Shown here one piece after another: positions 8,238-16,278 of a stretch of 64,000 nucleotides of DNA (position 1 is the first letter of the stretch; each line of letters starts with the position of its first letter). Source of the DNA: DASVDE01 sp036381235. Lineage in GTDB: Bacteria; Actinomycetota; Thermoleophilia; Solirubrobacterales; 70-9. Below the pieces are notes generated by a model. That model was not told the DNA's origin, did no database searches, and was given only the letters and a program-made list of their open reading frames with translations. Where the stretch lies: positions 1-64,000 of the forward strand of contig DASVDE010000017.1 of assembly GCA_036381235.1 (NCBI GenBank), read 5' to 3'. The position numbers were made by a program, and so were the translations under genes.

Positions 8238-9254
8238 TCAGGAGCTCTTCTCGTCGTGCCCGCCGAACTGCTTGCGCATCGCGGAGAGCACCTTGTCGCC
8301 GAAGTCGTCCATCCCGCGCGAGGCGAAGCGCTCGTACAGGGCCGCGGTCAACACCGGCGAGGGAACCCCTTCGTCGATCGCGGCGATCGAGGTCCAGCGT
8401 CCCTCCCCGGAGTCGGAGACCCGGCCGGCGAAGTCGGAGAGGTCGGGTGAGTCCCGCAGCGCCGCCGCAGTCAGGTCGAGCAGCCAGGAGCCGATCACGC
8501 TGCCGCGCCGCCAGACCTCGGCGATCTCGGGCAGGTCGAGGTCGTACTGGTAGTACTCGGGCTGTTCCATCGGAGCGGTCTCGGCGTCGGCTTCGCGCTG
8601 GACCCTGCCGGCGTCCGCGTTCTTGAGGATGTTCAGCCCCTCGGCGTAGGCGGCCATCAACCCGTACTCGATCCCGTTGTGGACCATCTTCACGAAGTGG
8701 CCGGCGCCGCCCGGGCCGCAGTGCAGGTAGCCGTTCTCAGAGGGCGAGGGGTCGCCGGAGCGGCCCGGCGTGCGCTCGGCCTCTCCCACCCCCGGCGCCA
8801 GCGTGGCGAAGATCGGGTCGAGCCGCTTAACCGCCTCCTCCGGCCCGCCGATCATCAGACAGTAACCGCGATCGAGGCCATGGACGCCGCCGCTGGTGCC
8901 GCAGTCGATGAAGTCGATCTGCTTCTCGCGCAGCTTGGCGGCGCGGCGGATGTCGTCGCGGTAGTAGGAGTTGCCGCCGTCGACGATCGCGTCGCCGGGC
9001 TCCAGCGCCGCCGCCACGTCGTCAACGGTCTTCTCGGTGATTTCGCCGGAGGGGACCATCACCCAGACGGCGCGCGGCGCGCTCAGCTTCGAGGCGAGGT
9101 CCCGCAGCGACGAAACCCCTTCGGCGCCCTCGCCGGCCAGCTCCGAGACAGCATCGGGGTTGACGTCGTAGGCGACGCAGCGGTGTCCGTCGCGCATCAG
9201 GCGGCGGGCCATGTTCGCACCCATGCGGCCGAGGCCGACGATCCCGATCTCCAT
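8238..9254 (-). CDS. gnd: 6-phosphogluconate dehydrogenase, decarboxylating (short form)
   Basis: Oxidatively decarboxylates 6-phosphogluconate to ribulose 5-phosphate. At 338 residues it is the short form (about 300-340 residues, often NAD-preferring), not the roughly 470-residue E. coli type. Seen: Rossmann motif IGIVGLGRMGANMARRL at the N-terminus, substrate-binding GTSGGVHGLDRGYCLMIGG, and HCGPGGAGHFVKMVHNGIEYG with the catalytic lysine. Cofactor preference cannot be settled by eye. ATG at 9254 is divergent from zwf across 78 bases, which probably contain back-to-back promoters. Confidence 0.95.
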   Translation of the reverse strand: MEIGIVGLGRMGANMARRLMRDGHRCVAYDVNPDAVSELAGEGAEGVSSLRDLASKLSAPRAVWVMVPSGEITEKTVDDVAAALEPGDAIVDGGNSYYRDDIRRAAKLREKQIDFIDCGTSGGVHGLDRGYCLMIGGPEEAVKRLDPIFATLAPGVGEAERTPGRSGDPSPSENGYLHCGPGGAGHFVKMVHNGIEYGLMAAYAEGLNILKNADAGRVQREADAETAPMEQPEYYQYDLDLPEIAEVWRRGSVIGSWLLDLTAAALRDSPDLSDFAGRVSDSGEGRWTSIAAIDEGVPSPVLTAALYERFASRGMDDFGDKVLSAMRKQFGGHDEKSS

Positions 9255-9332
9255 CAGCGGCTCCTCTTTCCCACATCGCGCTCGCGCTTCACGCGGCTAA
9301 CCCTATGCCACTCGGATAGCCTCAGCGAACGG

Positions 9333-10745
9333 ATGGCCACGACCAAGGAGAGGCTCGGGGACGACGCCGCCGACGTGCTGGCAATCTTCGGGATCAGCGG
9401 CGATCTGGCGAAGAAAATGACCTTCCGGGCGCTCTATCGACTGGAGGCTCGGGGCAAGCTCGACTGCCCGATCGTCGGCGTCGCGATCGACGATTGGTCA
9501 ATCGAGCAGCTGCGCGAGCACGCCCGCGAGGCGATCGCGGCGACGGTCACCGATCCTGACGAGGACGTCTTCTCTCGGCTCGCTGCGCGCTTCTCCTATG
9601 TGCAGGGCGACTATGCGAACCCCGATACCTTCAAGCGCGTCGGCGAGGCGCTCGGCGAGGCCAAGCGCCCGGTCTTCTACCTCGAGATCCCCCCCTCGCT
9701 GTTCGCCACCGTGGTCCACGGGCTGGGCGATGCCGGCCTCACCGAAAACGCCCGGGTCGTGATCGAGAAGCCGTTCGGCCATGACCTCGCCTCGGCGCAG
9801 GCGCTCAACGCCGACTTACACGGGGCGCTCGCAGAAGAGCAGATCCTGCGGATCGACCATTACCTCGGCAAGGAGCCGGTGATGGACATCTCCTACCTGC
9901 GCTTCGCCAACTCGGTCCTGGAGCCGGTCTGGAACCGCGAGCACGTCTCCCACGTGCAGATGACGATCGCCGAGGACTTCGGCGTCGAAGACCGCGGGCG
10001 CTTCTACGACGCGGTCGGGGCAATGCGGGACGTGGTCCAAAACCACGCCCTCCAGGTGCTGGCGCTGGTCGCGATGGAGCCACCGGCAGGCAATTACGAA
10101 GACTCGATCCGCGACAAGAAGCTGGAGATGTTCCGGGCGGTCCGCAGCGCCGATCCGAAGCGCTACGTGCGGGGGCAGTACGAGGGCTTCCTCGGTATCA
10201 AGGACGTCGCCCCGGACTCGACGACGGAGACCTTCGCCGCGGTCGAGCTGGCGATCGACAACTGGCGCTGGAGCGGCGTTCCCTTCTTCGTCCGCGCCGG
10301 CAAGTGCCTGCCGAGCAAGGCTTCGGAAGTGAACGTCGTCTTCAAGCGGCCGCCGCGGTTGGGGATCGGCTCGGGCAAGCTGCCGGAGCCCAACCAGTTG
10401 ACGGTGAGGATCGAGCCGCGGCCGGGCTCCCGCATCCGCCTCTTCGCCAAGCGGGCTGGAGAGGAGGCGTTCGAGCCAGCCGACCTGGAGGTGCTGTTCG
10501 AGAAGGTGCCGGGCGAGGAGCCCGAGCCCTACGAGCGGCTGCTGAACGATGCGATCGCCGGCCGCACCCAGCTCTTCACGCGCGAGGACACGGTCGAGGA
10601 GACCTGGCGAATCGTGCAGCCGCTGCTCGACGAGCCCGGGCCGATCCACCCGTATGCGCCCGGAACGTGGGGGCCGCACGAGGCGGAGAAGCTGACCCGC
10701 GGCATCTGCCAGTGGTACGAGCCCTGGCTGCCCACGACGACGTAA
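9333..10745 (+). CDS. zwf: Glucose-6-phosphate 1-dehydrogenase
   Basis: First, NADP-reducing step of the oxidative pentose phosphate pathway. The 470-residue protein has the nucleotide motif FGISGDLAKKMTFRALYRL near the N-terminus, EKPFGHDLASAQ, and the family active-site signature RIDHYLGKEPVMD with the catalytic histidine. The long upstream open frame is ignored because homology begins at ATG 9333. The gene faces away from gnd-pgl. The OpcA assembly factor often found beside actinobacterial zwf is absent here. Confidence 0.96.
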   Translation: MATTKERLGDDAADVLAIFGISGDLAKKMTFRALYRLEARGKLDCPIVGVAIDDWSIEQLREHAREAIAATVTDPDEDVFSRLAARFSYVQGDYANPDTFKRVGEALGEAKRPVFYLEIPPSLFATVVHGLGDAGLTENARVVIEKPFGHDLASAQALNADLHGALAEEQILRIDHYLGKEPVMDISYLRFANSVLEPVWNREHVSHVQMTIAEDFGVEDRGRFYDAVGAMRDVVQNHALQVLALVAMEPPAGNYEDSIRDKKLEMFRAVRSADPKRYVRGQYEGFLGIKDVAPDSTTETFAAVELAIDNWRWSGVPFFVRAGKCLPSKASEVNVVFKRPPRLGIGSGKLPEPNQLTVRIEPRPGSRIRLFAKRAGEEAFEPADLEVLFEKVPGEEPEPYERLLNDAIAGRTQLFTREDTVEETWRIVQPLLDEPGPIHPYAPGTWGPHEAEKLTRGICQWYEPWLPTTT

Positions 10746-10778
10746 TCCCAACCGTCCTGCTAGGTTTTGGCTGCCCTC

Positions 10779-10794
10779 ATTAGGGGGGCCTAAT
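10779..10794. promoter_or_regulatory. Palindromic iron-box-like operator upstream of efeU
   Basis: ATTAGG-GGGG-CCTAAT is a 6+6 inverted repeat 40 bases before the EfeU start. A near copy (TTAGGG-TG-CCCTAA) lies in the same place before the EfeO-like gene. The half-sites match the TTAGG/CCTAA halves of DtxR/IdeR boxes but are spaced 4 rather than 9 bases. Iron-dependent repression is inferred from the shared motif and the downstream functions. Confidence 0.5.
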
Positions 10795-10834
10795 CCGCAA
10801 TCGCGAACGTCAGCAGAGGAGCAGCCCCGACCGC

Positions 10835-11710
10835 ATGATCCCCACCCTGGTAATCGCCCTTCGCGAGGGCGTCGAAGCATCGCTGATCGTCGGCATCGTC
10901 GCCGCCTTCCTGGTCAAGGAGGGGCGAAGCGACACGCTCAAGCAGATGTGGGTCGGAGTCGGCATCGCAGTCGCCCTCTGCGTCGGCATCGCCGTCCTGC
11001 TTCGGGTCGTGGGGCAGCAGTTGCCCCAGCGCGAGCAGGAAGGCCTGGAGACGGTGATCGGCCTGATCGCGGTCGGCGCCGTCACCTACATGATCGTCTG
11101 GATGCGGCGCCACGCGAAAACCATCAAAGGAGCGCTGGAGGGCAGCGCCGCGACCGCCCTGGCCGCCGGCTCGACCCTGGCCCTGGTCGCGATGGCCTTC
11201 CTCGCGGTCCTGCGCGAGGGCTTCGAGACCTCGGTCTTCATGCTCGCGGCCTTCCAGGACGCGACCGACACCACCGCGGCCGGCGCCGGCGCGATGATCG
11301 GCCTGATCGCGGCGATCGCGATCGGGCTCGGCATCTACCGCGGCGGCGTTCGCATCAACCTGACCCGCTTTTTCCGCGTCACCGGCTTGATCCTCGTCTT
11401 CGTCGCCGCCGGCCTGCTCGCCACCTCGCTGCACACCGCTCATGAGGCGGGGTGGTTCAACAGCCTCCAGGGCCAGGCGCTCGACCTCACCTGGCTGGTG
11501 CAGCCGGGGACGATCTCCGGCTCGCTGCTGACCGGGATGCTGGGTCTGCAGCCAACCCCCACCGTCGGAGAGGTGCTGGTCTACGCCATCTACGCGATCC
11601 CGATGGCGGTCTATGTGCTCTGGCCCGATCGCCTGCGGCCGCGTCGCCGCCGCGCCCCCGCCCGCGCCGATCGCGCGGGGCGCGCCGCCGCCGCCGAGAG
11701 CCCCGCCTGA
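10835..11710 (+). CDS. efeU: FTR1/EfeU-family high-affinity iron permease
   Basis: Integral membrane permease for ferrous/ferric iron. The 291-residue protein has about seven hydrophobic segments and two REGxE motifs, REGVEASLIVGI at residues 9-20 and REGFETSVFML near residue 127, which are the iron-binding hallmarks of the FTR1/EfeU family. The C-terminus ends in an arginine-rich cytoplasmic tail. AGAGGAG at 10815-10821 could serve as ribosome site though it is rather distant. It is followed by a cupredoxin lipoprotein, but no EfeB-type peroxidase is present nearby. A palindromic iron-box candidate lies upstream. Confidence 0.92.
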   Translation: MIPTLVIALREGVEASLIVGIVAAFLVKEGRSDTLKQMWVGVGIAVALCVGIAVLLRVVGQQLPQREQEGLETVIGLIAVGAVTYMIVWMRRHAKTIKGALEGSAATALAAGSTLALVAMAFLAVLREGFETSVFMLAAFQDATDTTAAGAGAMIGLIAAIAIGLGIYRGGVRINLTRFFRVTGLILVFVAAGLLATSLHTAHEAGWFNSLQGQALDLTWLVQPGTISGSLLTGMLGLQPTPTVGEVLVYAIYAIPMAVYVLWPDRLRPRRRRAPARADRAGRAAAAESPA

Positions 11711-11740
11711 GCCTATTCCGACTTCTTACGTCGGTTTTCG

Positions 11741-11754
11741 TTAGGGTGCCCTAA
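11741..11754. promoter_or_regulatory. Palindromic iron-box-like operator upstream of the EfeO-like gene
   Basis: TTAGGG-TG-CCCTAA forms a 6+6 inverted repeat between efeU and the cupredoxin lipoprotein gene, 47 bases before its GTG start. It matches the element at 10779-10794 in TTAGG/CCTAA arms and overall length, suggesting both genes answer to one dimeric metalloregulator. It also implies the second gene has its own promoter. Confidence 0.5.
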
Positions 11755-11801
11755 TTCTCAAGAAGGGCGGTGTCTCGCCCACTCAACAAGGAGTTGACCA
11801 C

Positions 11802-12194
11802 GTGAACGGACTTTCCCTCTCCACCCTCATGCGCCGCGTCGCGCCCGTCGCCGGGGGCACGCTGACAGCCGCCGTGCTGGTCGCCGGCTGCGGCTCCGGC
11901 GACGACGCGCCCGCGAACGCCACGAAGCTGTCCTTCGAGCTGACCGACGCCGGCTGCGTGCCCAGCTCGGCGAAGGCGCCGGCGGGGCCGGTCGAGTTCG
12001 AGGTGGTCAATTCGGGGACGTCGAAGGTCACCGAGTTCGAGGTGCTCGAGGGCGACGAGATCCTCGGCGAGAGGGAGAACCTCTCCGACGGCCTCTCCGG
12101 CGAGTTCACGCTCGACCTCGAGCAGGGCGAGTACGTCCTCTACTGCCCGGGCGGCGAGACCGAGAAGGGCGCTCTCACGATCACCGGCAGCTGA
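11802..12194 (+). CDS. EfeO-like cupredoxin lipoprotein lacking the M75 domain
   Basis: A 130-residue predicted lipoprotein. The N-terminus has a hydrophobic stretch ending in the lipobox LVAGC, followed by a single cupredoxin-like beta domain with conserved C-V-P (GCVPSSAKAPAGPVEF) and the late motif GEYVLYCPG. This matches the N-terminal cupredoxin domain of EfeO, but the imelysin/M75 domain that completes classical EfeO is missing. GTG at 11802 has a clear AAGGAG eight bases upstream. Its place behind efeU and its iron-box-like palindrome suggest it captures or oxidises iron for the permease; that role is inferred. Confidence 0.8.
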   Translation: MNGLSLSTLMRRVAPVAGGTLTAAVLVAGCGSGDDAPANATKLSFELTDAGCVPSSAKAPAGPVEFEVVNSGTSKVTEFEVLEGDEILGERENLSDGLSGEFTLDLEQGEYVLYCPGGETEKGALTITGS

Positions 12195-12227
12195 AGCCGG
12201 CTGCGAGTTTCGACCGAGGGCGATAGG

Positions 12228-12260
12228 GCCGATTCCGTCCGTTGATCCGACGGAATCGGC
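12228..12260. terminator. Perfect 12-bp hairpin between EfeO-like gene and GH26-like gene
   Basis: GCCGATTCCGTC and GACGGAATCGGC pair perfectly around a 9-base loop, 34 bases after the lipoprotein stop. No U-run follows, so it is either a factor-dependent or mycobacterial-style terminator, or another intergenic palindrome of the kind seen elsewhere in this window. Confidence 0.5.
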
Positions 12261-12318
12261 AAACCCATCGGCACAATTTGGGGAGGTGTTGGGGTGCCGG
12301 CGGTCGAAGGGGTTTCGG

Positions 12319-13407
12319 ATGCGCAGACTCTCCCGAGCGAAGGCAGGGCTGGTGGCGCTCGTCGCCATCGCGCTCTGCCTGCCGATCGCGGCGCCCGCCT
12401 GGGCGGGGTCGCTGCTGCCGCGCGGGGACAAGGTCTTCTTCGGCGTCTCCGACACCGGTGACAGCGCCCAGTTCGGCGAGTTCACAAGGGCGGTCAACAA
12501 GCACCCGGCGCTGATCGAGTCGTTTCGCAGCTGGGGAGCGGACTTCCCGGAGTCGATCGTGCGCTGGCAGACGGCGCGGGCGCGGCCGATGCTCCACATC
12601 ACCACCGCAGACTCCGGCGACGGGCATGAGCTGATCAGCCCGCGAGCGATCGCAGGGGGCGGGGGCGACGACTACCTGCTGCGGCTCAACAAGCTCTTCT
12701 GGGCGAAGAAAATGCGCGCCTACATCCGGCCGCTGGGGGAGCCGAACCGCTGCCTCAACGTCTACGCCGCCTATGACTGCGCCGGGGACCCGCGCGGTGG
12801 CGGCCACCGCCCCATCTGGTACAAGCGCGCCTTCCGCCGCATCTACGTCCTCCTGCACGGCGGCGGCAAGCTGGCGGAGATCGACCGTCGCTTGGCCCAG
12901 GCCGGGCTGCCGCCGCTGCGCAGCGATTCCGGCGCGCTGCCGCGCGGGCTCCCCGCCGCGCCGGTGGCAATCGTCTGGAGCCCGCTTCCTGCCGGCTCTC
13001 CAACGGTGCCTGGCAACCGCCCGAAGCACTTCTACCCCGGCCCCCGCTACGTCGACTGGGCGGGAACCGACTTCTACTCCGACAACCAGGACTGGAAAGC
13101 GCTGACCGGCCTCTACAACCGCTTCAAGGGCAAGCCCTTTGCGATCACCGAGTGGAGCGTCTCCACCGGAGACGACTCTTCCTTCGTCAAGCGCCTGCTG
13201 GTCTGGGTGCGGCGACACCCGCGTTGCAAGATGCTCATCTACTACCAGGACTTCGGTTCGGCGAGCTCCTACCGGATCCAGAACTGGCCCGCGAGTCTCG
13301 GCGTTCTGCGCCGCCGCCTCGCTTCCCCTCTCTTTCCTTCTTTCGCGCCCCGCGCGCCACACCTGCCGCCACCGCCTTCCGGCGGCCTTGCGCCGAAAGC
13401 CGACTAG
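12319..13407 (+). CDS. Secreted glycoside hydrolase, GH26-like
   Basis: A 362-residue exported protein with a signal peptide (basic start, hydrophobic core, cleavage near APAWA). The mature domain resembles the TIM-barrel of GH26 beta-mannanase-like proteins: YIRPLGEPNRC supplies a plausible acid/base glutamate and FAITEWSVSTGDD a plausible nucleophile glutamate, with VDWAGTDFYS between. Substrate is unknown. ATG 12319 is preferred over in-frame GTG 12286 because it gives a clean signal peptide and has AAGGGG just upstream. The 3' end overlaps the convergent propeller gene by 173 bases, and the last 27 residues are a proline-rich low-complexity tail. Confidence 0.7.
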   Translation: MRRLSRAKAGLVALVAIALCLPIAAPAWAGSLLPRGDKVFFGVSDTGDSAQFGEFTRAVNKHPALIESFRSWGADFPESIVRWQTARARPMLHITTADSGDGHELISPRAIAGGGGDDYLLRLNKLFWAKKMRAYIRPLGEPNRCLNVYAAYDCAGDPRGGGHRPIWYKRAFRRIYVLLHGGGKLAEIDRRLAQAGLPPLRSDSGALPRGLPAAPVAIVWSPLPAGSPTVPGNRPKHFYPGPRYVDWAGTDFYSDNQDWKALTGLYNRFKGKPFAITEWSVSTGDDSSFVKRLLVWVRRHPRCKMLIYYQDFGSASSYRIQNWPASLGVLRRRLASPLFPSFAPRAPHLPPPPSGGLAPKAD

Positions 13408-14734
13408 GTCGCTTGACGCGCGGGGCCGGAAAGCGGTCGCTGACCGCGGCGCGGTAGGGATATGGCCTCAGCGCGGTGATGCTCGAGTAGCCGGTCAGAT
13501 AGAGGCGGCGACCGTCGGAGATCACCGGCGAGTAGGTGCCCCGCGAGTAATGGAACACCCGCCGCCCACTGCGCATCATGAAGCCGCTGGTCGTCTCATT
13601 GCTGAACTCCGCCACGTAGACGATGTCCCCGACCGCAGACAGCGAGCCGACCACCTGCCCCCCCGTGTAGCGAGCCCAGCGCACGCCGCCGTCCTTGGCG
13701 TCGAGCGCGTAGATGTTGCCGTCGAAGGAGCCGATGTAGACGGTCGGCGGGCTGTGCCGTGTGGTGGAGACGGTCGGTCCGGAATAGGCGTAGCCGCCGG
13801 TGGAGTAGGTCCAGGCCAGCGTCCCGTCCTTGAGGTCGAAGCTGTACACGCGGTTGTCGTTGTTGCCGGCGTAGACGCGGCCGAAGGCAACCGCGGGGGT
13901 TGAGTAGAAGGCGCCCGAAGCGCCGAACCCGGGGCCAAGCGAGCCGCTCTGCCACTTGATGCTGCCGGTCTTTGCGTCGACCGCATTCATGTAACCGCCG
14001 TAGTCGCCGACGTAGAGCGTGCCGCCGTAATAGGCGGGCGCCGACTTGATCGCGCCTCCGAGCGAGGTGGCCCAGCGCACGCCGCCGCTGATCGTGCTGA
14101 GCGCGAACAGCTCGCCGTTCTCGCAGCCGAAGTAGACGGTGCGGTCGATCACCACCGGCGAGGACTCCGCCCGGCCCGGCAGCGAGCGCTTCCAGATCAA
14201 CCTGCCCGTCTTCGCGTCCAGCTTGACGATGTGGCCGGGCACGAGGTTGACGATGTAGAGGCGATGCCGGTAATAGGCGGGCGAGGAGGCGTTGAGGCGG
14301 CCGATTCGCCGTTGCCATAGAACCTTGCCGGTGTCGGCATCCAGAGCACGCGCGGTGCCGTTGTTGTCGACGAAATAGAGCTTGCCGCCGACGAAGATGG
14401 GCGGGAACTCCAGCAGCGGCCTGCCCGTGTAGCGCCAGAGCTTGCGGAATGGCGGCTTCACCCCCTTCGCCGGCAGATAGCGGGTGCGGGCGGGGTCGAA
14501 ACCGAACAGCGGCCAGTTGACCGTCTTCGCCTTCGGCTTGGGCGGTTTCTGTGGCGTGAAGGCGACGTCCGCATTGTGGACGTCGGCAGGGCGCTTCAGC
14601 AGCTGGTAGGCAACCGTCACCCCCCCGATCATCAGGACCAGGACGATGGGGGCGATGATCGTCAGCCTTTTGCGATTGCCCAGGAGGCGCTTCGGGTGCT
14701 TCCACCAGCGGGCCGTGGGCCCGCCCTCAGCCAT
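13235..14734 (-). CDS. Membrane-anchored PQQ-type beta-propeller protein
   Basis: A 499-residue protein with one N-terminal membrane helix (about residues 24-44) and an extracytoplasmic beta-propeller. Repeated blades of the form VYAGNNDNRVYSFDLKDGT, YIGSFDGNIYALDAKDGG and LYVGDYGGYMNAVDAKTGS are typical PQQ/BamB-like repeats. No dehydrogenase catalytic residues are evident, so a binding or scaffold role is more likely than an enzyme. The propeller ends near ITALRPYPYRA; the last 80 residues are basic and low in complexity and overlap the convergent GH26-like gene. ATG at 14734 overlaps the stop of the SRPBCC gene by 8 bases. Confidence 0.78.
   Translation of the reverse strand: MAEGGPTARWWKHPKRLLGNRKRLTIIAPIVLVLMIGGVTVAYQLLKRPADVHNADVAFTPQKPPKPKAKTVNWPLFGFDPARTRYLPAKGVKPPFRKLWRYTGRPLLEFPPIFVGGKLYFVDNNGTARALDADTGKVLWQRRIGRLNASSPAYYRHRLYIVNLVPGHIVKLDAKTGRLIWKRSLPGRAESSPVVIDRTVYFGCENGELFALSTISGGVRWATSLGGAIKSAPAYYGGTLYVGDYGGYMNAVDAKTGSIKWQSGSLGPGFGASGAFYSTPAVAFGRVYAGNNDNRVYSFDLKDGTLAWTYSTGGYAYSGPTVSTTRHSPPTVYIGSFDGNIYALDAKDGGVRWARYTGGQVVGSLSAVGDIVYVAEFSNETTSGFMMRSGRRVFHYSRGTYSPVISDGRRLYLTGYSSITALRPYPYRAAVSDRFPAPRVKRPSRLSAQGRRKAVAAGVARGARKKEREGKRGGGAERRDSRASSGSGRSSPNRSPGSR
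13348..13425. repeat. Large inverted repeat across overlapping 3' ends
   Basis: CCCCGCGCG (13348-13356) and CGCGCGGGG (13417-13425) are perfect inverted arms with an inner GCCGCC/GGCGGC hairpin. It lies inside the tails of both convergent genes. It may be a bidirectional terminator or an inserted palindrome that extended the reading frames. Confidence 0.5.
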
Positions 14735-15173
14735 TCGCAGCGCCGGCCCGACGCTCCGACTCGGCGGTGACGCCGTTCAGCAGCTGCTTAATCCCCAGCT
14801 TGACGGCGCCGACCACCGCGGCGCCGGCGAGTGGGATGGTCGGGTGGGTGCGAACCGCGTAGGTGACTTTGGTCCCGGTCCCCTCGGGAGCAAGCAGGAC
14901 CGTGCCGAGATGGTCGCGCACAGGAAGGCCGGAGAGCACCTTGTAGGAGAAGCGGCTGGGCCGCTCGTAGGAGACGACCTCCTCGCGCAGCGGCGGCCCG
15001 ACCGAGCGCAGGACACGCACCGCCCCCACCCCGTTGGGCGCCGGCTCTCCCTCCCGCTCCAGCTCCGCCTTTCGCACCGAGGTGATCTCGGCATAGCCGC
15101 GATGATCGGTCAGCACATCGAAGACGGTTTCGGGCGGCGCATTGATCTCGCGCACGAGAGTGAAGCTGGCCAT
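14727..15173 (-). CDS. SRPBCC-family (START/polyketide cyclase-like) protein
   Basis: A 148-residue single-domain protein of the SRPBCC ligand-binding superfamily: FTLVREINAPPETVFDVLTDHRGYAE at the start is the typical coenzyme Q-binding/polyketide-cyclase opening, followed by VGAVRVLRSVGPPLREEVV and a C-terminal amphipathic helix. Such proteins bind hydrophobic ligands or act as cyclases; the ligand cannot be told from sequence. ATG at 15173 is 12 bases after the metallo-hydrolase stop and the 3' end overlaps the propeller gene, so the three form one leftward unit. Confidence 0.8.
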   Translation of the reverse strand: MASFTLVREINAPPETVFDVLTDHRGYAEITSVRKAELEREGEPAPNGVGAVRVLRSVGPPLREEVVSYERPSRFSYKVLSGLPVRDHLGTVLLAPEGTGTKVTYAVRTHPTIPLAGAAVVGAVKLGIKQLLNGVTAESERRAGAANG

Positions 15174-15184
15174 GCCGAAGCAGG

Positions 15185-16183
15185 CTACTGGAGCGTCCAG
15201 CGCTGCGGATCGGTTCCCTCGACCGCCGCGACCTCGCCGCCGAGCGCCAGGTGATCGAGTCCGGAGAGGACGATCTGCAGCGCCCAGGCGCTGACCGGGG
15301 AGTTGACGTTCTCTGGGCCGACGATCTCGGCGACGATCCCGAAGGCCGTCTTCTCTCCCGCCCCCAGGGAGTCGCGCACCTTGCCGAGCAGCTCATCGAC
15401 CTGGCGGCGACTCTCGGCGATCTTCGCCCCGGGGTCGCGGAAGGGGCGGCCATGGCCGGGGAGGACGAGGCCGACTGCCAGCGGCTCCACCTCGTCGAGG
15501 CTGCGCAGGAACTCCCCGATCGGGTCCGGCGTGTGGCCGTGGTCGAAGAAGAGGACGGTGCGGCCGAGCAGATGGTCGCCGGAGATCATCAGCCTGCGCT
15601 CAGGCTGATGCAGGACAACGTGCGACGGGGCGTGTCCCGGCGTCTCGTGAACCTGCCAGGCGCCGAGGTCGGTCTCCACCTCGACCCCCGGCAGCAGGTC
15701 GCGGTCGGGCTCGATGATCGCGTCGATCCCATTGTCGTCGTCGCCCTCGCGCGACTCGCGGTATTTCTCCAGCGCCGCGGGCGGGACCCCGCTCTGGCGC
15801 GCCACCTCCAACCGCTGCTCGAGTGCCGCGGTCGGGTCGTCGGCGAGCAGGCGGACGTGCTCCCAGGCCGGGTGCATCCACAGCTCGCAGCCGGCCGCCT
15901 CCACGATCGGCGCGGCGAGGCCATAGTGGTCGGTGTGGGAGTGGGTGCAGACCAGCAGGCGGATGTCGTCGAGGCCGTGCCCGGTCTGGGCGAGGGCAAG
16001 GTCGAACTGGCGCAGCCGGTCGCGGCCGCCGATCCCGGTGTCGAAGAGGACGATTCCGCCATCCGCCGCCACCGCCCAAGCGTTGCCGTGCGGCACGCCG
16101 GGCCAGGGAAGCGGCAGGCGCAGGCGCCAGACGCCGGGCAGCACCCGCTCTCCCCGCACCTCCGCCTTGCGGTTGCCGCTCAT
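15185..16183 (-). CDS. Metallo-beta-lactamase-fold hydrolase
   Basis: A 332-residue MBL-fold enzyme. Seen: the metal-binding HSHTDHYG motif, a further histidine in HETPGHAPSHVVLH, the aspartate in MISGDHLLGRT, and LPGHGRPF near residue 250. An extra C-terminal helical domain resembles the winged-helix tail of LACTB2-like hydrolases. Substrate is unknown; thioester, lactone or nuclease activities all occur in this subgroup. ATG at 16183 (MSGNRKAEV) is chosen over the longer frame from 16267, whose leader looks non-native. It heads the leftward run with the SRPBCC and propeller genes and is divergent from the MFS transporter. Confidence 0.85.
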   Translation of the reverse strand: MSGNRKAEVRGERVLPGVWRLRLPLPWPGVPHGNAWAVAADGGIVLFDTGIGGRDRLRQFDLALAQTGHGLDDIRLLVCTHSHTDHYGLAAPIVEAAGCELWMHPAWEHVRLLADDPTAALEQRLEVARQSGVPPAALEKYRESREGDDDNGIDAIIEPDRDLLPGVEVETDLGAWQVHETPGHAPSHVVLHQPERRLMISGDHLLGRTVLFFDHGHTPDPIGEFLRSLDEVEPLAVGLVLPGHGRPFRDPGAKIAESRRQVDELLGKVRDSLGAGEKTAFGIVAEIVGPENVNSPVSAWALQIVLSGLDHLALGGEVAAVEGTDPQRWTLQ

Positions 16184-16278
16184 CGCTGTCCATCCTCTCA
16201 ATCGCCGCCGCCGCGCGACGTGAGAAGCGTCAAGCTCCTCGGCTAGATTCTCCGTGTGAGCCCGCAAAGCGGCGTCGC

